A DNA stretch of 64,000 nucleotides from Natronococcus occultus SP4 (GTDB lineage: Archaea > Halobacteriota > Halobacteria > Halobacteriales > Natrialbaceae): assembly GCF_000328685.1 (NCBI RefSeq), contig NC_019974.1, positions 2,285,001 through 2,349,000 on the forward strand. Reading direction: 5' to 3'. A model generated the notes under the pieces. It searched no databases, was not told where the DNA came from, and saw only the letters and a list, made by a program, of their open reading frames with translations. Both the position numbers and the translations under genes were made by a program. Shown piece by piece: positions 34,218 to 42,886 of this stretch (position 1 is the stretch's first letter; each line of letters begins with the position of its first letter).

Positions 34218-34784
34218 ATGGCGATGGACACGGCAGCGGGGGAGAGGGGAACCGACGCCGACGAACGGACCCCGGATCGCGGGGAGATCTTCGATCTGCT
34301 TGCGAACAGTCGGCGACGGTACGCGATCCACTACTGTAAACGCGAGGACGGTCCCGTCGAGCTCGGCGACCTCGCCGAACACGTCGCCGCCTGGGAGCTG
34401 GACAAGGAGGTTCCGGAGGTTACCTCGGCGGAGCGAAAGCGAGTCTACACGTCCCTCCAGCAAACCCACCTGCCGACCCTCGAGCAGGCCGAGATGGTCG
34501 TCTTTGACAACGGGACGATCGAACTCACCGACAGCGCGTCCGAGCTTGACGTCTACCTCGATATCGTCCCGAGCGACAGTATTCCGTGGGGACTGTACTA
34601 CCTCGGATTATCGGTGCTTGCCGGAATCGTCATGCTCGGTCTGTGGCTCGGCGTCGTCCCGACCGGGACCATCCCGCCACTGGGGTGGACGACGCTCGTG
34701 GTCGCGTCGTTCGTCGTGTCGTCGACCGTCCACGTCGTCCAGAACCGACGAATGCGACTGGGAGCGATGGAGCGTCCACCCTGA
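34218..34784 (+). CDS. Winged-helix protein with two membrane spans (DUF7344-like)
   Basis: This is a 188-residue protein. A winged-helix part, RGEIFDLLANSRRRYAIHYCK with GPVELGDLAEHVAAWE and KRVYTSLQQTHLPTLEQAEMVVFD, is the haloarchaeal DUF7344 pattern. Two spans follow at about 128-148 (WGLYYLGLSVLAGIVMLGLWL) and 156-175 (GWTTLVVASFVVSSTVHVVQ). It is thus a membrane-tethered DNA-binding protein. The ATG at 34218 is chosen over the GTG at 34185. It is divergent from the DUF1102-like gene with about 264 bp between, and the next exported-protein gene starts 2 bp after its stop. It probably controls this surface-protein locus. Confidence 0.82.
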   Translation: MAMDTAAGERGTDADERTPDRGEIFDLLANSRRRYAIHYCKREDGPVELGDLAEHVAAWELDKEVPEVTSAERKRVYTSLQQTHLPTLEQAEMVVFDNGTIELTDSASELDVYLDIVPSDSIPWGLYYLGLSVLAGIVMLGLWLGVVPTGTIPPLGWTTLVVASFVVSSTVHVVQNRRMRLGAMERPP

Positions 34785-34785
34785 G

Positions 34786-36036
34786 ATGCGTGCGACGAAC
34801 GCGATTGCGATCGTGTGTCTCGTCCTCGGCGTCGCGCTACTGGCCGGGCCGACGTTCGGATTCGTCTCCATCTCGGCGGATCGCGGCGTTTCGATCGGCA
34901 CCGCCGACGACGGGTCGGGATACCTTGGTGTCGAGGCGGTCGATACCGTGGTCGACGATCGGAACGACGCCGAGGACGTCGTCGTGGTGACGAACAACGC
35001 CGACGAGACGCTGGCGATCGACGCCGACGCGACGATCGACGGTCCGGGTCTCGAGGCGGCGAGCGGGTTCGATCGGGAGCTCGGTCCGGGCGACACGACG
35101 GCGGTTGCGGTGACCTGTGAGCCGGGGACCGGAAGCGGTGAGACGGACCTCGAGGTCACGGTCGAGTCCGCCAGCGGGGACGGGATCTCGATCGAGGGGC
35201 TAGAGCGATCGTTCACGATCGAGCGCGACTGTCCCGGCCGCCCCGGTCCGGATCCGCCCGGCGAAGCCGATCCCGGAACCGGGTTCGACTCGGTTTCCGT
35301 CGACGACGTCTCCGGGTTCGTGAGTCCGAGCGAGGAACGCCAGCAGTTCCGGTTCACGCTCGCCGAGAACCGAGACCCCCACGAGGAGATCGAGATCGAC
35401 CTGCGCGATCCACACGGGGAGGGCGTCGACTACACCGAGACGTTCTGGGACGACGACACACTCGAGATCGTCGACGGAGCGGGCGAGATCTGGGGAGACG
35501 ACGGGACGATCGTCTACCAGGTCGCCCCGCAGGACGGTCACGACGATGAGATCGTCGTCGAGGCCGGCGGCTACGCGACCGACGGCGACGGCGGCCCATA
35601 CGAGGTGTCGTTCACGCGGTCGGAAACCGGCGAGGTCGGGACGGCGCCGTTCGAGATCGACGGCACGGGCGCCGGATCGGACCCGTTCGTCGGAGTCGGC
35701 GCCGACGACGTCCGTTCCGGCGACGGCCGTCAGACGTTCAGTTTCACCCCCACCGACGGGCTCGAGCCGTGGGAAGACGAGGTCCGAATCGATCTGGGTG
35801 ACGTGGACGGACTCGCATACGACTGGGACGTCGTCCTCGAGGAGGGGCCAGGGAACGATGGGAACGTCTGGCGAAACGAGGACGAACTCGTCTACCAGGT
35901 CAACGACAGGGGGACCGGCGGCGAGAAGATCGTCGTCTCGATCGGCGTCGAAGCGACGGCCCCCGGTCCCGGCGAGGTATCGTTCACACGGACTGACACG
36001 GGAGAGACGGCAGTAGAGTCGTTCGAAATCGAGTAG
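34786..36036 (+). CDS. Exported beta-rich protein with two tandem ~110-residue repeats
   Basis: This 416-residue protein has a signal sequence (MRATNAIAIVCLVLGVALLAGP) and then FVSISADRGVSIGTADD, much like the mature start of DUF1102/TasA-like proteins. The first domain, to about residue 145, is beta-rich. After a Pro-rich linker (PGRPGPDPPGEADPG) come two related segments, about 165-290 and 300-416. Each ends in a strand such as EVSFTRSETGEVGTAPFEID or EVSFTRTDTGETAVESFEIE, with FRFTL or FSFTP and IEIDLRD or VRIDLGD at matching places. It looks like a surface or filament-associated protein. No membrane anchor is seen at the C-terminus. Confidence 0.78.
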   Translation: MRATNAIAIVCLVLGVALLAGPTFGFVSISADRGVSIGTADDGSGYLGVEAVDTVVDDRNDAEDVVVVTNNADETLAIDADATIDGPGLEAASGFDRELGPGDTTAVAVTCEPGTGSGETDLEVTVESASGDGISIEGLERSFTIERDCPGRPGPDPPGEADPGTGFDSVSVDDVSGFVSPSEERQQFRFTLAENRDPHEEIEIDLRDPHGEGVDYTETFWDDDTLEIVDGAGEIWGDDGTIVYQVAPQDGHDDEIVVEAGGYATDGDGGPYEVSFTRSETGEVGTAPFEIDGTGAGSDPFVGVGADDVRSGDGRQTFSFTPTDGLEPWEDEVRIDLGDVDGLAYDWDVVLEEGPGNDGNVWRNEDELVYQVNDRGTGGEKIVVSIGVEATAPGPGEVSFTRTDTGETAVESFEIE

Positions 36037-36095
36037 CGCGTTCGGTCGCTCCGCAATGCGAACCCCTTTTCACCACCGACAACAGAATTCGAGCC

Positions 36096-36431
36096 ATGTC
36101 GACCGAATCGATTAGCGACCGACGCGAGCACATCCGCTCGGTCAGCGTGACGGCGCTGTCGGCGCTGCTCGGCGTCGGCGCGGCGTTCGCCACGCTGGCG
36201 CTGGCCGGCGACGTCTCGTCCGTCGAGGCCGCCGAGGCCGCCGCGACCGACACACGGGGGCTGTTGCTCGTCCTGGGGGCGGTTCTCGTCCAGTTCGTCC
36301 TCTATGACTTCACGGACATCTACGGCGAGGACGAGTTCGGCGTGAAACACTACCTGTTTATCACGTTCATGACGTTCTCGTTCTGGTTCGTCGTCCTCGG
36401 GATCCTCCTCACGACGGAGGCAATGGGTTGA
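36096..36431 (+). CDS. EMC6-like membrane protein
   Basis: This is a 111-residue protein with a charged N-terminus and three spans: about 17-37 (SVTALSALLGVGAAFATLALA), 53-70 (RGLLLVLGAVLVQFVLYDF) and 86-106 (LFITFMTFSFWFVVLGILL). The pattern fits the archaeal EMC6-like family linked to membrane-protein insertion. Its stop is 1 bp before the ABCE1/RLI start, so the two are translationally coupled; the pairing of a membrane-insertion-like factor with ribosome recycling is notable. Its exact function in archaea is not established. Confidence 0.75.
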   Translation: MSTESISDRREHIRSVSVTALSALLGVGAAFATLALAGDVSSVEAAEAAATDTRGLLLVLGAVLVQFVLYDFTDIYGEDEFGVKHYLFITFMTFSFWFVVLGILLTTEAMG

Positions 36432-36432
36432 G

Positions 36433-38244
36433 ATGGCCGACGACAGCATCGCCGTCGTAGACCTGGATCGGTGCCAGCCCGACCGGTGTAGCTACGAGTG
36501 CAAGAACTACTGCCCGCCCAACCGAACCGGCAAGGAGTGTATTACGCTTCGGGGCGAGGAGGCCGACCAGGGCCAGCCCGACCAGATCCACATCTCCGAG
36601 GAAATCTGTCTGGGCGAAACCTGTGGCATCTGCGTCGAGAAGTGTCCGTTCGACGCAATCGAGATCATCAACCTGCCCCAGGAACTCCAGGACAACCCCG
36701 TCCACCGCTACGGCGAGAACGCCTTCTCGCTGTACGGCTTGCCGGCACCCCAGGAGGGGAAGGTGACGGGGATCCTCGGGCCGAACGGGATCGGGAAAAC
36801 CACCGCCGTTCGCATCCTCGAGGGCGAACTCCAGCCCAATCTCGGCCGCGACGAGACCGTCGACTGGGACGACGTCCTCGAGGCCTACCGCGGGACCGAA
36901 CTGCAGGACTACATCGCCGACGTCCGCGACGGCGAGGTTACCGTCGCCCGCAAACCCCAGTACGTCGACCAGATCCCCGAGAGCTTCGACGGCAACACCC
37001 GCGAGCTGCTCGAGCGGACCGACGAACGGGGGGCGCTGGATTCGCTGGTCGAGCGCCTCGAGATCGGGCCCGTGATGGACCAGGCGATCGAAGATCTCTC
37101 GGGTGGAGAGCTTCAGCGGGTCGCGCTCGCGGCGACGCTCGCACGGGATACGGATTTCTACTTCCTCGACGAGGTGACGCCCTATCTCGACATCGGCCAA
37201 CGCGTCACCGCAGCGCGGCTGATCCGCGAACTCGCCGAGGAGGAGAACCGATCGATGCTGGTCGTCGAGCACGACCTGGCCATCCTGGACCTGCTCGCCG
37301 ACACGCTCCACGTCGCATACGGTGAGCCCGGTGCCTACGGTGTCATCACCTCGCCGAAGTCGGTCCGAAACGGGATCAACGAGTATCTCTCGGGCTATCT
37401 CGACAACGAGAACATGCGGATCCGACAGGACCCCATCGAGTTCGAGGAACACGCCCCACGGACCGCGACCCACGGCGACGTGCTGGTCGACTACCCCGAC
37501 CTCACGAAGAGCTACGGCGACGGCGAGTTCACCCTCGAGGTCAAGGGCGGGGAGATCCACCGCAACGAGGTGCTCGGTATCGTCGGTCCCAACGGGATCG
37601 GGAAGTCGACGTTCGCGAAGCTGCTGACGGGGAACCTCGGGCCGACCGCAGGCGACGCCGACCTCGATCTCGACATCTCCTACAAACCCCAGTACGTCAC
37701 CATCGACCAGCACATGCGGGTCGACGCCTTCCTCTCTTCCATTACGGACCAGTTCGGGTCCTCGTACTGGAACACCGAGATCGCCCAGCCACTACAGTTA
37801 GAGCGCATCATGGAACAGAACCTCTCGGATCTCTCCGGCGGTGAGCGCCAGCGGGTCGCCATCGCGGCCTGTCTCTCCGATTCGGCGGATCTGTACCTGC
37901 TCGACGAACCCTCCGCTCACCTCGACGTCGAACAGCGGGTCCAGGCCACGAGCGCGATCCGGCGCTACGCCGAACAGCAGGACGCCACCGTGATGGTCAT
38001 CGACCACGACATCTACACGATCGACCTGCTGGCAGATCGCCTGATGGTCTTCGAGGGCGAGCCCGCGGTAGCGGGCCACGCCAGCAAACCCCAGCCGATG
38101 CGGGAGGGGATGAACGAGTTCCTCTCGAACCTCGAGATCACGTTCCGGCGGGACGAGCGCACCTCGCGTCCACGGATTAACAAGCCGGAGTCGCAGCTGG
38201 ACCGCGAGCAAAAACGGGAAGGAGAGTACTACTACTCGCCGTAG
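36433..38244 (+). CDS. rli1: Ribosome-recycling ATPase RLI/ABCE1
   Basis: This 603-residue cytoplasmic ABC protein splits ribosomes after termination together with aRF1/Pelota. The N-terminus carries the Fe-S region: CQPDRCSYECKNYCPPN and later ETCGICVEKCP supply eight Cys for two 4Fe-4S clusters. Two ABC domains follow, with P-loops GPNGIGKTT (residue ~116) and GPNGIGKST (~385) and signatures LSGGELQRV and LSGGERQRV. The length is normal. It is coupled to the EMC6-like gene upstream by a 1-bp gap. Confidence 0.97.
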   Translation: MADDSIAVVDLDRCQPDRCSYECKNYCPPNRTGKECITLRGEEADQGQPDQIHISEEICLGETCGICVEKCPFDAIEIINLPQELQDNPVHRYGENAFSLYGLPAPQEGKVTGILGPNGIGKTTAVRILEGELQPNLGRDETVDWDDVLEAYRGTELQDYIADVRDGEVTVARKPQYVDQIPESFDGNTRELLERTDERGALDSLVERLEIGPVMDQAIEDLSGGELQRVALAATLARDTDFYFLDEVTPYLDIGQRVTAARLIRELAEEENRSMLVVEHDLAILDLLADTLHVAYGEPGAYGVITSPKSVRNGINEYLSGYLDNENMRIRQDPIEFEEHAPRTATHGDVLVDYPDLTKSYGDGEFTLEVKGGEIHRNEVLGIVGPNGIGKSTFAKLLTGNLGPTAGDADLDLDISYKPQYVTIDQHMRVDAFLSSITDQFGSSYWNTEIAQPLQLERIMEQNLSDLSGGERQRVAIAACLSDSADLYLLDEPSAHLDVEQRVQATSAIRRYAEQQDATVMVIDHDIYTIDLLADRLMVFEGEPAVAGHASKPQPMREGMNEFLSNLEITFRRDERTSRPRINKPESQLDREQKREGEYYYSP

Positions 38245-38259
38245 TTCGATTCGACGGCG

Positions 38260-38505
38260 CTACTCGGAGTCCGACTTCGAGAGCACGCCACCGAACTGTT
38301 CGTCCTTTCGCGTTCGCAGCTCGTCGAGTCGGGACTGGGCGCTCAGTCGGTTCTCGCCGACCGTCGCGCCGACGAGGGCACCGACCGCCGCACCGGAGCT
38401 CGCGACGTTTTTATTGACGAGTCCGCCGAGGCCGCCGCCGACGGCGGCGCCGATGGCTGCGTACCGTGCGCGACTGAGCGCGAGTTCGAGTTGCTGTTTT
38501 ACCAT
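38260..38505 (-). CDS. Small glycine-zipper protein
   Basis: This is an 81-residue protein. After a short helical start (MVKQQLELALSRARY), residues 16-52 are a Gly/Ala-rich hydrophobic segment (AAIGAAVGGGLGGLVNKNVASSG and GAAVGALVGATVG) of the glycine-zipper kind that packs in or across membranes. The tail is charged (RLDELRTRKDEQFGG). The ATG at 38505 gives the clean start. It is convergent with rli1 (15 bp apart). The function is unknown. Confidence 0.72.
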   Translation of the reverse strand: MVKQQLELALSRARYAAIGAAVGGGLGGLVNKNVASSGAAVGALVGATVGENRLSAQSRLDELRTRKDEQFGGVLSKSDSE

Positions 38506-38704
38506 ACGGACATATCTACGCGGAACGGAAATAAACGTGTTCCCGGAGAATCGCAACCACGAACACGTACGGCAGCCTGAACGGCCATTCAGCGGTGCTT
38601 GGTATCGGTGGCCGAGGATCGCCGGACTCGACGATCGGTCCGGAACGTGAGGGTAAAACGAGCCGCTCGAGGACGTCGCCTCCCGACGATGGAGAATCGA
38701 AGTG

Positions 38705-39226
38705 TCAGTGGACGTGTCGCTGACAGCTCCCACAGAGGTTCTCCTCTTTGATGTCGACCTCCCGAACGGTCGGCGAGAAGTTCATCACACAGCGGTTGTT
38801 GTCGCAGTGCTCGAGCCCGTAGGTGTGGCCGATCTCGTGGACGATCTCCTTACGGACGCGGTTCTCGAAGATCTCGCTGGCGCTTTTGTTCGAGAAACCG
38901 CCGTCGCTGGAGGTCTGCAGGCGGTACGTGGAGACGACGCTACCGCTTCCGTCGAGGTAGGCAAGCCCGAAGACGTAGTTGCGACGCCGGTAGAACAGGT
39001 CGTGGGGGGTGATGGCGATGTTTTTCTCCCCGCGGCCGACCCGCTCGGCGAGCTGGATGAACGTCTCTGCGCAGTACTGGTTCCGGCCGGAGTCGTACGC
39101 GCCGGTCGGAACCGACTGCGAATCGTTAACCGTGACGTCGCAGTCGTAGACCGATCGCAACGCGGAGGAAGCCGCCCGCTTGACCTCCGCGGAGACGCTG
39201 CCGACCGGCACGATATCGACGAGCAT
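38705..39226 (-). CDS. amzA: Archaemetzincin zinc metalloprotease
   Basis: This is a 173-residue protease of family M54. The motif HEIGHTYGLEHC gives His130, Glu131, His134 and His140, followed by Cys141 and Cys146, and Met148 is the Met-turn. A second zinc site is completed by Cys165 and Cys168 near the C-terminus (CGSCQRHVH). The N-terminus starts MLVDIVPVGSVS without a signal peptide, so it is cytoplasmic. The biological substrate of archaemetzincins is unknown. The length matches the family. Confidence 0.93.
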   Translation of the reverse strand: MLVDIVPVGSVSAEVKRAASSALRSVYDCDVTVNDSQSVPTGAYDSGRNQYCAETFIQLAERVGRGEKNIAITPHDLFYRRRNYVFGLAYLDGSGSVVSTYRLQTSSDGGFSNKSASEIFENRVRKEIVHEIGHTYGLEHCDNNRCVMNFSPTVREVDIKEENLCGSCQRHVH

Positions 39227-39265
39227 GACAACTGCTATGGTCGCGGGTAGCATAAACGTCCCGCC

Positions 39266-39706
39266 GTGACCAGTTTCCGCGGGAATCCAGGGACGCTCGA
39301 GGACCATCTCACGACCTACGATCGGGTCGTCGAGGTCGGGATCGGCCGCCGCACCGAACTGTCGGGAGCCCTCGCCGAGGCAGGCGTCTCGGTAACCGCG
39401 ACTGACGTCACGCCACGAGCGGTGCCCGACGCCGTCGAGTTCGTCGTCGACGACGTCGTCGACCCCGAGATCGGCATCTACGAGGACGCCGACGCGATCT
39501 ACGCACGAAACCTGCCCCCGGAGCTCCACCGGCCGACCCTCGCGGTCGCCGAGCGGGTCGGCGCCGCGTTCCTGTTTACGACGCTGGGGGGCGACCAGCC
39601 CGCGGTGCCGGTCGAACGGAAAACGGTGCGCGAGGGGACGCTGTACGTTGCCCGCGACGAGGCCTCGCGAGCGGACGAAAGGAGTTACCCGGGTCCGCGA
39701 GAGTGA
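39266..39706 (+). CDS. UPF0146-family protein
   Basis: This 146-residue protein has a Rossmann-like core: YDRVVEVGIGRRTELSGALAEAGVSVTATDV is followed by AIYARNLPPELHRP. It looks like a small nucleotide- or SAM-binding fold, as in the UPF0146 family found in archaea. The start is GTG at 39266, 39 bp after the divergent archaemetzincin start. Its stop overlaps the GTGA preceding the next gene, so the two are co-expressed. The function is not known. Confidence 0.8.
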   Translation: MTSFRGNPGTLEDHLTTYDRVVEVGIGRRTELSGALAEAGVSVTATDVTPRAVPDAVEFVVDDVVDPEIGIYEDADAIYARNLPPELHRPTLAVAERVGAAFLFTTLGGDQPAVPVERKTVREGTLYVARDEASRADERSYPGPRE

Positions 39707-39714
39707 GGGCAACG

Positions 39715-40353
39715 ATGGCCGTCGAGTCGCTCCCGTCCGGTTCCACTCTCCTCGCCGTCCTCGGGCTCGTCGTCGCGCTCGCTATCGTCCTGCGTGGACT
39801 GGGTGTCCTCCTCCGGATCGCGGTCCATCTCTTTGCCTTCCCGGGGGTCGTCGTCCACGAGTTCGCCCACGCGACGGCCTGTCGGCTCGTCGGCGTCAGG
39901 GTGATCGAGGCCGTCTACTTCAGGTTCGGGAACCCGCCGGGGTACGTCCGCCACGCCACGCCCGATCGGTACCGCCAGTCGGTGGTCATCAGCGTCGCCC
40001 CGTTCCTGCTGAACACGGTCGCCGCGGTCGCCGCGTTCGTCGGCGCCGTCCTCGTCGTCGCTGCGGCCGGCGGCGTTCGGACGGCTCCGCTCGAGTACGC
40101 GATCGCCAGCGGCGTCCTCGGCTGGATCGGGCTCTCGATCGGAATGGCCGCCTTCCCGAGCACGACCGACGCGCGGACGCTGTGGACCCGCTCCCGACGG
40201 GAGTGGCGCCGATCCCCGGTCGTGTTGCTCGGCCTCCCGATCGTCGCGCTGATCTACGTCGTCAACGTTCTCTCCTGGCTGTGGGCCCACGTCCTCTATG
40301 CCGTCGGTCTGTTCGTCCTCGCGCTCGTGACCGTCGGCGCGCTCGCGATCTGA
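39715..40353 (+). CDS. Membrane metalloprotease-like protein with HExxH
   Basis: This is a 212-residue multi-span protein. VVVHEFAHATACRLVGVRV near residue 47 contains HEFAH, a zinc-binding HExxH in a membrane setting, and YVRHATPDRY follows. Several spans occur later (FLLNTVAAVAAFVGAVLVVAA, GVLGWIGLSIGMAAF, VLLGLPIVALIYVV, VLYAVGLFVLALVT). It is related to minimal M50-like proteases, but a clear NPDG third-ligand motif is missing, so catalytic activity is uncertain. The ATG at 39715 has a GAGGG a few bases upstream; a GTG at 39703 is the alternative. Confidence 0.75.
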   Translation: MAVESLPSGSTLLAVLGLVVALAIVLRGLGVLLRIAVHLFAFPGVVVHEFAHATACRLVGVRVIEAVYFRFGNPPGYVRHATPDRYRQSVVISVAPFLLNTVAAVAAFVGAVLVVAAAGGVRTAPLEYAIASGVLGWIGLSIGMAAFPSTTDARTLWTRSRREWRRSPVVLLGLPIVALIYVVNVLSWLWAHVLYAVGLFVLALVTVGALAI

Positions 40354-40392
40354 ACCGTCCAGCTTTATTCCCGGGGGCGCGTTCGTCCCCGT

Positions 40393-41265
40393 ATGAACGC
40401 AGACGCAGTCGTCTTGGACATCGACGGCGTGCTCGTCGACGTCGCCGACTCCTACCGCCGGGCGATCGTCGAATCCGTCGAGCACGTCTACGACCGCACG
40501 ATCCGCAAAGAAGACATCCAGGCGTTCAAGAACGCCGGGGGGTTCAACAACGACTGGGAACTGACCTACGCCGCGGCGCTGTACGTGCTCGCGACCGAAG
40601 AGGGCTATCGCGCGTCGATCGACGAGTTTACCGACGCGATCGCCGAGCGCGGTGGCGGGCTCGAGGCCGCCGAGGGCGTCGTCCGCGAGGCGATCGGCGC
40701 GCGGGCGACCCAGCGCGTGACCGATCGGTGGGACCGCCAGCAACTCCGGGACGTCTTCCAGCAGCTGTACCTCGGCAGCGAGCTCTACCGGGGCCTCGAG
40801 GACGCCGAGCCCGACCTCGAGACGCGGGGATTCATCCACGACGAGCCCGTCGTCCTCGAGCCCGAGGTACGGGATCGGCTCCTCGAGAACTACGACGTCG
40901 GCGTCCTGACCGGGCGTCCCGCCGCGGAGGCCGAGATCGCCCTCGAACGGGTCGGCCTCGACGAGGCGATCCCCGCCGACCGCCGTTTTACGATGGACGA
41001 CTGGGAGGAGGGGAAACCCCACCCCCGGGCGCTGACCGTCCTCGCCGAGCGGTTCGACGCCGACGCGGTCGTCTTCGTCGGCGACACCTTAGACGACGTG
41101 CGGACGGCGAACAATGCGGCGGAAGCGGATCCCGACCGAACGTACCGCGGCGCCGGCGTGCTGACAGGCGGGCTCACTGGCGAGGACGGCCGTCGGGCCT
41201 ACGAGCGCGAGGACGCCGCGGCCGTCCTCGAGTCGGTCAACGAGCTGCCAGACCTGCTCGAGTAG
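40393..41265 (+). CDS. HAD-superfamily phosphatase (TIGR01548-like)
   Basis: This is a 290-residue cytoplasmic hydrolase. DIDGVL (residues 9-14) carries the two catalytic Asp of the HAD fold, VLTGRP supplies the motif II Thr, and [10 protein letters not shown] near residue 233 is motif IV. A helical cap lies between (about 20-150). The full-length layout resembles the TIGR01548 group of HAD phosphatases. The substrate is unknown. Confidence 0.87.
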   Translation: MNADAVVLDIDGVLVDVADSYRRAIVESVEHVYDRTIRKEDIQAFKNAGGFNNDWELTYAAALYVLATEEGYRASIDEFTDAIAERGGGLEAAEGVVREAIGARATQRVTDRWDRQQLRDVFQQLYLGSELYRGLEDAEPDLETRGFIHDEPVVLEPEVRDRLLENYDVGVLTGRPAAEAEIALERVGLDEAIPADRRFTMDDWEEGKPHPRALTVLAERFDADAVVFVGDTLDDVRTANNAAEADPDRTYRGAGVLTGGLTGEDGRRAYEREDAAAVLESVNELPDLLE

Positions 41266-41356
41266 GGGGTGCCCGACTGAGCGTCCGAGACCGCGCGGCC
41301 TGCAGCTCCCCCCATCCGTTTTTTCCCCGCCTTCGCCGTACTACCCGCAGATTCCG

Positions 41357-42886
41357 ATGTCCGACTTCGCAAGCGGCGACCTCCCCGGCGAGGCGACCTC
41401 AGTCTGGCTCGCGAACACCCGCGAGGACGATCCCGACCCCGATCCGCTCGAGGGGGCCCGCAGCGTCGACGTCGCCGTCGTCGGCGCCGGGATCGCCGGG
41501 CTCTCGACGGCGATCGAGCTGCGCGAGCGGGACCTGACCGTCGCCGTCCTCGAACGGGATCGCGTCGCGACGGGGATCACGGGGAAGACGACCGCGAAGC
41601 TGACCAGCCAGCACGGGGCAATCTACGATCACCTGCGCCGGGAGTTCGGCCAGGCACAGGCGAGTCGGTACGCCACCGTCCAGGAGGAGGCGATCGATCG
41701 GGTCGAGTGCCGGATCGAGGAGCTGGGGATCGACTGCGGGTTCGAGCGCCAGCCCTCCTACCTCTACAGCAACGAGCCCGACGAGATCGAACGGGAGGTC
41801 GACGCCGCCCGCGCGGCGGGACTCGAGGCCAGCTACGTCACCTCCGTCCCGCCGTTCGAGCGCGCGCAGGCCGCGGTCCGGTTCGAGGACCAGGCCTGGT
41901 TCCACCCCCGGAAGTACCTGCTCGCGATCGCCGACGAGCTCCGGGCCGACGACGGCGCCCACCTCCACGAGGAGACTCGCGTGACCGACCTCGAGGACGG
42001 AACGCCCTGCGTCGTTCGCACGGAATCGGGAACCGTCCGGGCCACACACGTCGTCCTCGCGACGGGGTTTCCGATCCGTGACCGGGCAGGCTACTTCGCC
42101 CGGATGCACCCCAAGCGGTCCTACGTCCTCGGGATCCGTCTGGACGGCGACCCTCCGGAAGGAATGTACTACCGCACCGGCGATCCCTACCGCTCCGTTC
42201 GCACCTACCGCGACGAGGGAGAGGAGCTGTTGCTGGTCGGGGGCGAGAACCACAAGACGGGCCAGGGCGGCTCGACCGCCGACCGCTACCGGCGGCTCGA
42301 GTCGTGGGCCCGCGAGCGGTTCCCTGTCGACGAGATCGCCTACCGGTGGTCGACCCAGGACTACAAGCCCGTCGACAAGATGCCCTTCATCGGCCGCGCC
42401 GGCGCCGGAACTGAGAACCTCTCCGTCGCGACGGGGTTCCGGGGCTGGGGGATGACCAACGGCACTGCCGCAGGACGACTGCTGGCGGCCGATATCGACG
42501 GCGAACCGGTGCCCGACCTAGATCTGTTCGACCCGCTCCGGCTGACGCCGAAGGCCTCGCTGGGCAAGACCCTCACCGAGAACGCCGACACGGCGAGCGA
42601 GTTCGTCACCGACTGGTTCCAGACGCTCGTCACCCCGGATCTGACGGCGCTCGGGCCCGGCGAGGCAAAGGTCGTCCGCAAGGGCGGGAAGCCCATCGCC
42701 TGCGCGCGCGACGACGACGGCGAGCTTCACGCCGTTTCGGCGGTCTGTACCCACATGTACTGTCTCGTCGAGTGGAACGACGCCGAGGAGAGCTGGGACT
42801 GTCCCTGCCACGGCTCGCGGTTCGATCCCGACGGCGAGGTCCTGGAGGGGCCGGCGACCGAGGACTTGCCGGCTCGGGAGGGGTAG
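41357..42886 (+). CDS. FAD-dependent oxidoreductase with C-terminal Rieske domain
   Basis: This 509-residue protein begins with a DAO-type FAD domain: VAVVGAGIAGLSTAIELRERDLTVAVLE near residues 37-64 is the dinucleotide fold, and GMTNGTAAGRLLA closes the FAD part. The Rieske domain occupies about 425-509, with CTH in AVCTHMYCLVEW and CPCHGSRF as 2Fe-2S ligands. Enzymes of this layout are probably amine or amino-acid oxidoreductases that pass electrons to the Rieske centre; the substrate is unknown. It directly abuts the convergent GDPD gene. Confidence 0.9.
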   Translation: MSDFASGDLPGEATSVWLANTREDDPDPDPLEGARSVDVAVVGAGIAGLSTAIELRERDLTVAVLERDRVATGITGKTTAKLTSQHGAIYDHLRREFGQAQASRYATVQEEAIDRVECRIEELGIDCGFERQPSYLYSNEPDEIEREVDAARAAGLEASYVTSVPPFERAQAAVRFEDQAWFHPRKYLLAIADELRADDGAHLHEETRVTDLEDGTPCVVRTESGTVRATHVVLATGFPIRDRAGYFARMHPKRSYVLGIRLDGDPPEGMYYRTGDPYRSVRTYRDEGEELLLVGGENHKTGQGGSTADRYRRLESWARERFPVDEIAYRWSTQDYKPVDKMPFIGRAGAGTENLSVATGFRGWGMTNGTAAGRLLAADIDGEPVPDLDLFDPLRLTPKASLGKTLTENADTASEFVTDWFQTLVTPDLTALGPGEAKVVRKGGKPIACARDDDGELHAVSAVCTHMYCLVEWNDAEESWDCPCHGSRFDPDGEVLEGPATEDLPAREG

